Translations under genes and position numbers: made by a program
Assembly (NCBI GenBank): GCA_004794785.1
Contig: SJOL01008692.1
Span: 1,137,640 to 1,201,639, forward strand
DNA length: 64,000 bases
Source: Opisthorchis felineus
Taxonomy: Eukaryota; Platyhelminthes; Trematoda; Opisthorchiida; Opisthorchiidae
Direction: 5' to 3'
The notes under the pieces: model-generated
The model's database searches: none
Told to the model about the DNA's origin: nothing
The model's input: only the letters and a program-made list of their open reading frames with translations
In this document: positions 13,980 to 26,000 of the stretch, in pieces
Numbering within the stretch: the stretch's first letter is position 1
Layout: each line of letters starts with the position of its first letter

Positions 13980-14720
13980 TACAGTAAATCTACTAGACCT
14001 GAGACACTACCTGATGACAAGGGCGGTCGAATAGTAGGACCCTTTTTGGAGTGAACTGCGGCAAATTAGATGATAACATGCCGATATGTTTGACGTCTGC
14101 GGCACTTAAGACACTCGGGAAGCTTGTCAAGTGTGTTGGCGCGCATCTATTCACAAGAAGTATGACACGAGGCACAGCAGGTACTGTAGGCAGATCATGC
14201 ATTATTAACTTGGAAACAGCACGCGAAACGTGATAGGAATCTATGGAACACCTGCTAGGAATCCACGCGGTCTTTTCGACTTTATGAGGACCGCCCTCCC
14301 TTCCCTCAGGCGATTCACAGTAGGAATCAGTGAACCACTTCCGTGGATGGAGGTCGTTTCCAACACTGGTAAGAGGTAGAGCGGATGGGACACTCCTCAA
14401 CAGCTGTGAGCGACGATTGGTGTATTACAAGGTGCAGTTGACGCGCGACTGTTCGTTCTCTATATCACTGTACTGTGTGGTGTATTGACCTCTAGCTATC
14501 CAGTTTTCCAACGACCCCGACCTGTGGAAGGAAACCAGAGAACCAGAAGATAAACGTGCACTACAAGCAGATCTAGATGGTTTGTCCAGCCTACAAACTA
14601 CCATTGATGCTGCAGGTGGAACAGAGATCTACCTTGTCGATATTCGTATTGGAATGACAGCCAGCCTTTTTATGTACCAGGGAATAAAGATGACGCCTCA
14701 AACGGGTGCGGACGATGGTG
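13980..14720 (+). mobile_element. Decayed CR1-like LINE reverse transcriptase
   Basis: PICLTSAALKTLGKLVK (RT motif 1, normally YRPVALTSV.MK..E.LV) at about 14080-14135, then sequence matching the finger/palm region. PDLWKETREPEDKRALQADLDGL follows (14517-14590), which matches the segment after motif C in CR1/L2-type LINEs. Motifs A and C themselves are destroyed. Confidence 0.6.
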
Positions 14721-15002
14721 TCCAGAATTGCTAATGGGATGTCGGAGTTGACGTCAAAATCCAAGGTGCCAAGCAACAAGTCTCTGCAGGCGAATACAGG
14801 AAAAGCGGAAAAAAAATGGAGCAGGAAGCTCGCCCGAAGCTACTGCGGATTTTTGCATCGGCGCAAGTCAAATCGATCGGAGCAAATCCAAAAAAGGTAC
14901 AAATTTTGAAGATGAACTGCTGGCCTCATACGTATCGATTATCTTCGCAAGTAGTCGGAGTGGAACAAGGTTCCGGCCTATATAGCAGAGACTTAAACTG
15001 TA

Positions 15003-15185
15003 GACGGCTCAGTGGTTAGAGCGCGAATTTACTGACCGGAAGGTCCGTGGTTCGAACCCGACCTCTTCCTCTGAACTTCCCCTGTCTAGGCTTGGGCAAG
15101 TTGGCATTATCCCAGCCCTCGTACTTCCTTCGGGTGGCATGGCAATTAGGCACCGAAAGGGTGCTACAGCTGAACGATTTTTTTT
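15003..15185 (+). mobile_element. tRNA-derived SINE, copy 2
   Basis: Near-full-length copy: A box GGCTCAGTGGTTAGAGCGCG, intact B box GGTTCGAACCC, body, and a T-run replacing the ATT tail after GAACGA. Confidence 0.9.
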
Positions 15186-16786
15186 GAAACTGCAAACCAT
15201 TTCAAATCCCATTACCCACGCCACGAGTAATTTCGGTTAGAGGAGCCCGTTGAACCTGACCTCAGAACTCGCGATGAGACCAACAAAGGAATACGAAAAC
15301 ACTGTCCTCAGGGGATCAGGGTTCAAAATTGTGTCCTGGATCCAGTTATTATGCTGAGTACTGATAGCATGACTAATCTACCCTTGCGATGTAGGCATTT
15401 GAAGATAGAGACCTATGGTGTACTCAGCAGAGTGGATGGTAACTAAGTCTCAGGGTCGCATAAAATACATTCATGGGATCTTCAGCATATTACTGCAAGA
15501 CCTCTGCCCCAGATTTTCCAACACTTTCTGGAGGAGAGTTGACTGAAGGTTGTGAAAGGTTACTAATACCAAACCGAAAAACCGTACGCCGAGAGCTATC
15601 CCCCCAGCGAACCAATGCTGAGGTTCATCAAGACCGAAATTGAGCGACACTTCGAAAATGTTTTGGCTTTGGCACCACAACAACAGATTCGAAAGACAAC
15701 CTTCCTACACCAAAAGCCTTCCTTTGGTACGAGAATGATTGGAAGCAGTCTCAGATTCCAGGAGTCACTTGGATGTGGTCTGTGCCGAATTCGGCGGTCT
15801 TCGATAACGCTTTTTACTCATGATCCATGGCCAAACTCTGGACGCCGGGGCCGACAACTTTTTGGCAGACGGAGCAGTGAGAGTCAAAATTAACTGGCCA
15901 GTGTCCGATACCCCAACCTGAGTGCCGTATGTTTTCTAGGTTCTTTACTATTTAACACATCCGTGAGCGATCTGCCCGAGTCTTTCGTTTCGGATTGATT
16001 GTTTTATCGCAGATTGATAGCCTTAAACCTTAGGCAGTGGATAAGTTCGATTGTGATACCGCGAATCTCCGAGCAGCTCCGGATTCCTCAAATTCTTGGT
16101 CTGCGATATTCCACACCAACAAACCCTGGCAAATCTTGTCTTGATCGGATTCCGAGGGATCTAACATCTCCAACTTTTTGAATCTTAACTAGCTCGAGCA
16201 ATGAAACCTCTGACTAGGAAAGTGCGATCACTGATGGAAATCAATTGGATGGCTGAGCTGAACATAGGACTCTCCGCACTGAGTCTTGGTTGGCAACATA
16301 AGGACGCTTTTTGCTGTTTGTAGAGCTCTTGCACAACTAGCTAGGAGCATTCGGACTGAAATACAGCCCTGTCAGGAAGTGGAGCAGTCGAGATGTCGTG
16401 ATTGGACTCTATTTGCGCACCTTCAAATCGGAAGCTGTCGTCTAACGGCTACTTTTTCTCGAGTTCGGTAAAACCACTTGGACACTGGCAAGTCGTCTTC
16501 CGTTCCAAATGGTCGGTAATCTTTCACACCGGCATGACAAGCGAATTCACTGACCGCTTATTTTAAAGTTTTTATCACACTTTCGAAATCGATGTTCCCG
16601 TTCGCATTTCTATAACGTTATATGCTTTAAACAGTTCGCCGATGTGCTTCCTCCTTCTGCGACCAAGTTTGGTCAGTGCTCGTTTGTGATGATGGGAAGG
16701 TTTCCTGGTAGTAAGACCTCCGGGATGATGATTAAGTGCGACAACATGACGGAGGTTAATTAGAATGTGATGTGAACTATCCTTCT
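15186..16786. other. Region upstream of the AKNA-like gene, nothing assignable
   Basis: Short ORFs only. It should contain the promoter and any upstream 5' UTR exon if transcription starts nearby, but I see no TATA box or other element that I could defend. Confidence 0.35.
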
Positions 16787-16806
16787 GTGGTATTTTTTGT
16801 TTTCAG

Positions 16807-17057
16807 CCCATATATATTTTCTTACCGAAATACACATGACTCGTTCGCCCACGGGGCGAGATCGCCCCGAAAGTACACTATCGAACAACGACAGCTTACT
16901 CCAGGAATTTCGTGAGTTTGAGGCTCAAATCTATTCGGGGATTGGTGTTCCTGAACAAGACCTACATCAGGAAATTGCACAGTCATCAAGCCTCAGCATT
17001 TCTAATCCAAACGGTTTACCCATACAGGAGGACCGTACCTTCGACCCGGAGCATCAG
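16807..17057 (+). CDS. AKNA-like gene exon 1 (start codon at 16836)
   Basis: The acceptor is a long T-rich tract ending in CAG at 16806 and the donor is GTGAGT at 17058. The first ATG in frame is at 16836, giving [13 protein letters not shown] and 74 residues that end in phase 0. The frame stays open upstream to the acceptor, so this could be an internal exon. More simply, the 29 nt before the ATG are 5' UTR joined by cis- or spliced-leader trans-splicing. The peptide is acidic and Ser-rich with a short helix ([13 protein letters not shown]). No domain is recognised. Confidence 0.7.
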
Positions 17058-20000
17058 GTGAGTGTTGGAGATTGGTCAGTTAGTCAATGTGCAACGTTTG
17101 TTGTACATTGCTGAAAACGATATTGCATATTTTTGGGAGATAAACTGGCTGACCCATTGTGCAACAAAAACGACCCACCTTCAATTGCACTGATTTGTTT
17201 TCGTTAATTCAGTTTTTATGAGATGCAAAGTTCCTGTTCCTATCTTTTAGGCGTTAGAGCATATAAATCCCGCTACTTGCGAAAAATTGTGATGACTCAA
17301 ACGGACTGAGACTCCCTCGAATTCGTCCTGATGCTCTGACAACAAAATTGTCCACCACAACCCTGTACAAAGGACTATCATTCCCTTAGGGATTACATAA
17401 CTACATTTCCCGTCGGTTGTGTTCAATCCTTCCGACGAAAAAAACCCTCGAACTGGGCAACAATGCATCCAAGTCGTTGCCTTCAATGCATAACTTCCCC
17501 TGCCAATCTCCCTAATAAATAATCCACTGACACCTGTCTATTCAAGCATCAATCATACCAGCTACTGCCTCCAGTGCATAACTTTCCATCCGCACCTCCT
17601 CAGATCATCAGCGAACAAAACGGTGACATCTATAACCACTGTATAACATGTGCGCGTTTTTTACAGCTGAAGTTGATAGCGATGATGTTGATGATACACT
17701 CGACAATTAGGGCTGGTTACCATTTGGATGTAAACAATAATCCGTACTAGAAATATTACATGTTTTAACTCTTGGGGGCATATTTCACACTGTCTCGTAG
17801 CCGACGCGGTTGCTGTTGTGGATTCTCAAATGAGATGATCGCTTAGGAGGAGGTCTATCTTGAGACGGATTTCTGTAGTTCGTTTTGGTATCTGAAGTTT
17901 TATATTTCAGTTTCATAGCCATCCAAGTCAAACTGCACTTCCACCTCAAAAATCATTCCTCCCAACCAGAAGTTGTTTACTGCATACTTTGCATGAGCTC
18001 TTTACCTGTGTTTCGATTCTTACATTAGGCTCACCATCCTGGATGACTGTCTGATAGATACAGTACTCTTTCCTGCAAATATTTCCAAGAAATCCAGTTC
18101 TGTAATCGTGCTTCGGGGGAGTCCCTCCATAGTCCCAATGGCGAGCACGTGATCGTATCAGAGAACAACTTTACAGAGACATAGCTCTCTTACTCAGCGA
18201 TTCCAGTTTTTAAGTCGTGACTGGAGCGGACGAAAAACAATTTTTTTCGAGAAAATACGTCTGTTTTGTCTGGATCTAGGTCCTTAAATCCAGCCACCGA
18301 CTACATGTTCATAAATGTAACTCTGGATATTCGTTTGCATGACTGCTACTGAATTTTGTAACGACGCTTTCGTCATTTATTCTCCTTCGATTCTCGTCTC
18401 TTCTCCCCGCCAACTCGATTATTGTCACAGTGAGTGGTTCCTGTTTTTCTACTCTAAATTTTGTCATCATTTCTTCGCCGTAGTTCGTCAGTTTCTCGGT
18501 AGGCAATTCAGATCTCTGGAAGCGACGCGGTTGAACTCAGCCACTGTGTCAACTAACAGATGGCCCGGGGTTTTCCACCGCTGTGTCTTTGCACATCCTC
18601 TAGTGTTTTGAGGCATGTTAGTGAAAGATAATTAAGGTAGTCGTCTGATGTTTTTTGAGGTTATTTTCGAGCGAGGACCACTAAATTCCGACTGTTGATA
18701 TTTCGACTAGACACAGCTTACTTGCGTGCAGTCCACGGCTGGTTCACTGCACAATTGTCCAGTCGATGTGTTTGTTGTCTGGTTATTCCAAGACGCTCTG
18801 AGAGATCGTTATTTAGTGAGCACTATCGGGTTACTTTTCAAGGAATACCTAAATGAGTCACCGCGAAGCATGTGATCGCACCCACTTTATTCTAACACTG
18901 ACCAATCCTTGTTGATGTTGCTAATTCTCACATCTAACATGGATTGTATTTGCTCACTGCTTGTCCTAAGCTGTTCACCTGATTTGTTTAATGTTTCTAA
19001 CGCCTGACCATAAGAGTACTCAGATTTAGGACTGAAAGGTATGCATCCCTGCATTCTCGTTAATACATACTCTATACGACTGTTATGTCTTGTATCGAAC
19101 CTTCACATGAATGACTTTCTTTTTCAGGCCCCTCTTGATGAATCTCCAGATGAACTGGAACCGGTCAACCCACATCCTATACTACCATTCGCCCGAGAAG
19201 ACCCCATCGAAACCCACGATTTGGTGGTTGCGAAGATGGCAGCTGATGGGGCTGTCTGGGTCCCGCAGTCCACTCCACCCGTCCAACACCCAAATCGCCG
19301 GTCAAATCCACCAGACAGTTTAAGATGGTACTCGGCCGAGATTGAAGAAGATCGTCTGCGTTCTCCTACCAATGTACGTGTATTTTCTGATGATTTTAGC
19401 GGCTTCCTGTTGCGTGTGCATGGCTAAAATCCAAAGTAGAATATTTTCATTATGATACGATTTTTTACGGAAAACGTTTATAGAGCAGAGTGGACAGAGT
19501 TCAACATAGCTCGTCATATTGACTTGGATCCATTCCATTTTTCCGAAACATGTAGGTGGCAAGCAACGATTGAAATTCGCATTGATACACTGCATGCGGA
19601 CGTGTCTGTTGCACAGCACAACATCACCTAAACATAGATCATCAAATTGACCTCACAACCTCATTCCGAGTTCTGCTGTGAAACAACAACCCAAACACGC
19701 TCGTTTTTACTGAAATCATGCTAATTAGTCGCTGCCGACCAGCCTTGTGTGCATGTAAAGCGTGCTGCGGAACTTTTGGTCGGATCCAGATCCATGAATA
19801 CATTGCTGGGTTTCTTTTTCCGGCGTTCTCACATTACACGAAGCCGACAAACACCGGGCGTCGTCATAAATCCAACAAAATCCGAAACGCGAATCCAGTT
19901 CCCACTTATGTCATGGGGTTATTGATTCGGTATCACCACCTATCCGTCTCAGCTTATCTGACATCTGTCCTTAATTCCCCGTCCACCATTTGTACATTTC

Positions 20001-23000
20001 TAGTGCACACTGAGCTTACGCCGCCACAACCCTTACACTGTTGTCTGTCACGTCAGTTTTACCTTTCAAATAGCGTTTTTCCAACTTCTGTATGCTAGGA
20101 TCACGTTGTACCTGGGATGCGTCTGCATGTGCACACTTTTGCATCATAACATGCACGCGTGCACGCACCACACAACAAACAGTAAGATACAGAATGTCGG
20201 CCCATGTCGGAATGGCGGCGTTTCCGCCTGTGTGCAAAAATCCACCTGACTTCTTCGAATCCAGTCCTTTTGGTTTTTCATGAGGTCAAGAGGATTGTTC
20301 GTTTGGCATGAAATGCATAGCCCTTGACCGATCACATGCAGTCACAATTGATTTAACTGTTGGCAATTGCGAAACCATTTTGTTTCATTTATTTGGGTTG
20401 TTTTACCTGCCTTTTTCTACTTTCTTGCCATAAATGAACACTACACCATGAGTCGATTTGAACGTAAACTTCAGAAATGATCACATCGTCAATGAGTGAA
20501 TCTGCCCGATTCACTGACAATTGGAGTGCCCTTCATGAGCGACGTTTGTCGATCGAACTATTCGTTTTTCCTACCAACTTTCAATCACCGTTCATTCTAA
20601 GATATCTTGGTGTTAAATTGGTACTTGTGTTCAAGTATCGGGCGAAGTGAGAACACGCATCGGTGATGCCAGGGTAGCATTTGGCGATGGGAGGATCTGT
20701 TGTGTTGTGGGTCGGAGATTAGCTTCAGTTTCGAAGTCCGGGTCTATCATTCTGGTGTGAGAATGTGTGAAAGTGTGAAGCACTCCAACAATGGTACACA
20801 ATGGTCGCATTTGAAACAATCTAGTTCGATAAGGTTCGATGGGGTCTCTAAATGTAGCAGTCGGACAACGTTGCCACAACCTCCAACATCGATTGCAATG
20901 GTTGCGACACTTATTCCACACATCGGAATGCCGTCGTGTTTCCTGTCTGTTTACTTTGCCTGCCGTTGTAAACAAGACTGTGTCGCCGTTCGCGCGGGTC
21001 TTCGAGCATAAGCTGCTGCAATGCGTCGTATCACGGAGCCGGGTGATCTCCCACAGGAAATAGCTACAATACATTAAACTGCAGTAAGGAAAGGACGAGT
21101 TCCCGACTGGAAAAACCCACAGTTTGAGTCCGATCGTACCTTCTATGCTAATGACGTCTGCACCGGGCGAGGTCGTACGTCGTGCGGGATTTCATGAATG
21201 ACTGAAGAAATGTCACAGTTAAACAATCAATCGACTGTCCTCTGCGATATTCGCTACCGTAGAATTAACACATCTAGGGCCATCTTCCCACCGAACGGAC
21301 CGGATGTGTTTTTCGCCCAGTCCCCTGACTCTACTACGTTATCCACGCTACCTTCGGCTTTTCGTCGAAATGTCGTAGACTTTGGCATCTGTCCCAAGTG
21401 GCATACGATCAACTCGGATGATTTCACGGTGAGGACCACGGAACAGCAACGTAAAGCCATCCTGTATAATGATTACTGGTGTTCTGGTCATCTATTGATC
21501 ACATCCTACTCGGACAAACCAAGAATAGCTTATTTCTGACGGTACGCTCGAAGTTAAAATGTGCCTTTAAGTGAATGAGAAAACAAGAACTAATCAAATT
21601 GACTGATTCGGAGAGATTGTTGTGGCAGGAGAAATGCTAACGACAACCTTGGACCCAGGACAAATGTGTTGTGTGATTCGCCATAAAGGCCGTCTGTTTC
21701 CTCAGCTTCCATTTGCATTCTGATTTTTTAACTCGCATCCTGCTCATTGAATCCCTGCTCACTTTTGATTTTGTACCCAAAGTGTAGTCGGCATGCGCGA
21801 TGCTCACGGATTCAACCGGCTATGCAGCATTCTCGAGCACGAAACCACACGAGTGTCTGTTATCGTTGGTTCGTGCAGGAGTACTGAACTAAGTAACGGT
21901 TGTTTCAGTGAAATTTGCTTGATCAAAATCTCGGTGGATGACTTCCTGGGTGGATTTGCAAAAGGAGGGGTTGCCATAAACTCATTAATGCATCCGGAAG
22001 CGAAAGTTGCCCGGGTTGTTGAACCGTCATATTGCAAGTACCCTGACTTTGTAGTTGATGGTCAGGAGTGTCTAGCAGTAGTTCTCACATCCTCCGCATC
22101 CGGAACACATGAACGTAAAGGATGCTCCTCCCTGGATGCCTGGGGTGCACAGATCCAGAGTCAAGTGAGTGGATGACCGGGTTTTATCTACTCACAACTT
22201 GTCGAAAGTACTGTTTAGTGATGGTCAAAAGACGGTTGGATTTGATTGCCTCGTAGGAAAAGAAGAGAGGGATCACAGCATTCGAAGTCACGATTCTGCA
22301 TCTTTTACCGTTTGAAATGCTATCTTTGTGCTACCTAAACATCACTCGACGGTATCATCTGACGATCACCTGTTTCTACTTCCCCGTCAAAGACGAATAA
22401 TAATAACAGTAATAATAATAATATTAATGTTAATAGTTCAGCACATTAGTCCCCGCCTTACAATTAACACGATTATTTGTTCCTCCGTCGATATTCACCT
22501 ATGAAACAGGCACGCATAGACAGACAAAAATCCATTTAAAAAAATCTGTAGAACCTAATGACTAGACTTCTTGCTAACGCGAATGGACTAAAGAGAAAAG
22601 TCCTTAATGCAAGGTGGAATTCGGGGGAAGATGCTTTGCATAATTTGGTGAAAGTTATGCGAATTTTAAAGGGAATCATATGCCCCGTAGTGAGTTTGTG
22701 TTCGTCATTACTCTGACCTTAATAATAATGTTTTTCGGCCTCCCAACATGCAGGGGGGGGCGAGATGGCTCAAGTGGTTAGAGCGCGAATCTACTGACCG
22801 GAAGGTCCGTGGTTCGAACCCGACCTCTGCCTCTGGACTTCCCCTGTCTAGGCTTGGGCAACCTGGCAGTATCCCAGCCCTCGTGCTTCCTTCGGGTGCT
22901 TCCTCTACTTCCTTCCCAACATGCAGCAAGACACTTCTAAAAATATCGTTCAGCTGTAGCACCCTTTCGGTGCCTAGCTGTCATACCAACGGAAGGAAGC

Positions 23001-26000
23001 ACGAGGGCTGGGATACTGCCAGGTTGCCCAAGCCTAGACAGGAGCAGTCGAGATGCTGAGGTTGGGTTCGAACCACGGACCTTCCGGTCTGTAAGCTGAC
23101 GCTTTAACTACTGAGCTATCTCGAGCTCTGACACTTCTATGCGTAGCCAATCAAAAGTTATCGTGGAAGTTTAGTGAAAACAGCCTTGAGTGTGAGTTTT
23201 TAAAGTCCGAATCTCCTAAGTTGAATGGAGACGACCAGAATCATAAGGAAAACGGACGACCTTAGGGATGTTTTGTATACTGTTCGAAACAAGTCTACTT
23301 CCAATCTGTCCGTGATTTTTCACAGGCGATCTCTACCCTTTCTGTTGTAGCCATCATGGAGAATACTGATACAATTTATTGCTCTCAGGGCTTCACCAAC
23401 TCACTTACTCAAGCTTCCAAGCTTGCCGATTCCCAGTTTTCTGTTGGAGTTGACTATTTTGACGGTGAATGAGTACAGTCTGACAGACACCAGTTGTAAA
23501 ATCGACCTCCCGCTTGGCGTGTGAGTACTACCAACCTTTCTCACTGCACACCGGGAAGTGGAAAATAACTTCCGGAAAACAACATAGTTCAGAGATTAGT
23601 TAGAGTATGTTCCCTTTCGTTCCTAGGGGTTGGCCTTCCGCATAGATCCGCCACTTATTCAGCTCCCAATCAAGCTTGTCAAACTCCATCACCTGTTTGG
23701 TTCCGCATGTGTAGTTTCGTGCCCTTTCCCCTTCACGTTAACCAACTAAGCAGAACGTCACGACGGAAAGTATTTCATATAATGCCTATGAAAGTGTAGG
23801 GAAGTTGGAGCATTTTGACGGTAGACGGATTGTGAAGGAAATATGAGTTACGGAAATCAGAATGACAACTACTCAGAGAACAAGACCATTCTTCCGGGAT
23901 TTTAAAATTGTTTCCCGAATCCACTGGAACTTCGCCCTACTGAGTACGCTGTAGGAGAAGCAGTAAGCAACCTTTTTTTCCAACCTTTTTCCTGCCATAG
24001 CGGCCACGTAATCCCGTATGCCTTTCTGAATATGAATAGTAGATTTAACAGAGCAGTCCTCCCTTGCTTCCCTTTTCATCCTTATCACAAGCTTTTGAAA
24101 TTTCGACTCTGGAGTGTCTAACCTAAACTAACTGAGGCATCGAACCGGCACGATTTTCTCATGGGTTCATATCATCCATAGGTATTCGATATTTCTGTTC
24201 CAACACGCTGGTTTTTTTGAAAAATAGTAAAAGCCTCCAGTGATCAGCACGGCGTTTGAATAGAGCTAATTCACAGTCGAACAATGTGGAGGGGCTTGCT
24301 GTGGCCTTTGTAACATTCATATCATTCCCTTGCAATTGTCAGTAATTCCACTGGACTTTGGAATCGTGTTTACATACGTTTGCACACAGGGTGAGAGCAC
24401 ACGCTCGTCTACAGTAAACTTAGAGTTTAGCTTGTTTTGAAGTGTACGTGTGCACCGCAGTCTATTGCATAATCGAGGGTGGACAATGTCGTACGACTTT
24501 GATTGTGCCTTGAATGAGAGTGTGTGCATACCAACTAACTCTAGTTAGAATGTTGACAGACGCCATAAATAGATCAATTACTCAAAAATATTCGCGATGT
24601 AGGGCGCGTGGCCCACTTGCCACCTACCTCCCGTCCAATATTCCTTCATCGTCCTGTTTGAAAACCTCCAAGATGGCGATTTAGATCACTTGAGTGACGC
24701 TGTTGTAGGTGATATCGTTGGGACAGATGCCAAATCCATTATCCATTGTCGTCATCATTATCGGAGTATTTGATGAGTTTCAACGATGCCCAATGAGATC
24801 AGGGCACATTTTACTGGGCAAATGAAGTGAATTCAGCAATTTTACCGTGGCTCTCCTCTGACCTTCAGTTGCTTTACCATGTTCATTGAGCTCTGAATGG
24901 GGTGCAATGTGCTAGTCGGATGGCTCAGTGGTTTTTAGCGCGAATTTACTGACCGGAAGGTCCGTGGTTCGAACCCGACCCGTTTCCTCTCGACTTCCCC
25001 TGTCTAGGCTTGGGCAACCTGGCAGTATGCCAGCCCTCATGCTTCCTTCTGGTGGCATGGCAGCTAGGCACCGGAAGGATGTTACAGCTGAACGGTTATT
25101 ATTGATTATTTGGTTACAAGAACACAAACATTCCAACTGGCTATGAGGTCGGCGGATTCAGCAGATATATAGGGTCCATCAGAATTATCATAATCGTCAT
25201 GGACAACAACAGCATTAACACTGATACTTCACTGTCATGCTGGTTGTACGTGGGCTTAGATAGTACCAGGGTGCCAAAACCCAAATAGGAGGCCGATTAA
25301 TACTCCAATAACTTTGGTTTAGAAGCCCGACAACAAGGCCCGGGTAAGTGCCAACATGGTCCAGCTGCACCACCCTCCCGGTGCCCAGCTGCCCCACCGC
25401 CCGAAGGAAGCATGAGGACTGGGACAGGAGCAGTCGAAATGCAAAGGTCGTGTTCGAACCACAGACCTTCCGGTCAGTAAGTTTGTGCCTTAACCAATAA
25501 GCCATCTCGAGCTCGGGGTGCCAGCGTACTACTGGAAATCGCCGTACGTGTCCAAGCCACCTATTCGAAAGATCAGGAGACTGTCCGTTGATCAACCCGG
25601 TATGAAATACTCTGTGAATATCACAGGAGAACCTCGTGAAGTAGCTCAGTGGGTCATGGAGACACGCATCGTTGCACGACGATGAGGCCTAATCTGCTTG
25701 CAACTCATTGCGAAAGGTTATCTCACTTGTATTGTGAATTCAGCCATGTTAAAGAGACAATTGCTATGGAAACTAGGGGAACGAGAAATAGTAAATTTAA
25801 ATTCACACAGATTGCAACTTTGTCCCAATCGAATGAAAAACTTTTGTGGACAGTTGTCTAATACATTTGTCTGTTACAAACCAATGAAAAAAAGTTCCTG
25901 AAAAATATTGATATTCCATGTGATCGTCTATTGCATTTTGAGAACTTCTCGGTTAAAAGAATACGTGGTTTTTTAATCACGGGGAGCTGTTCCTGAGGTG

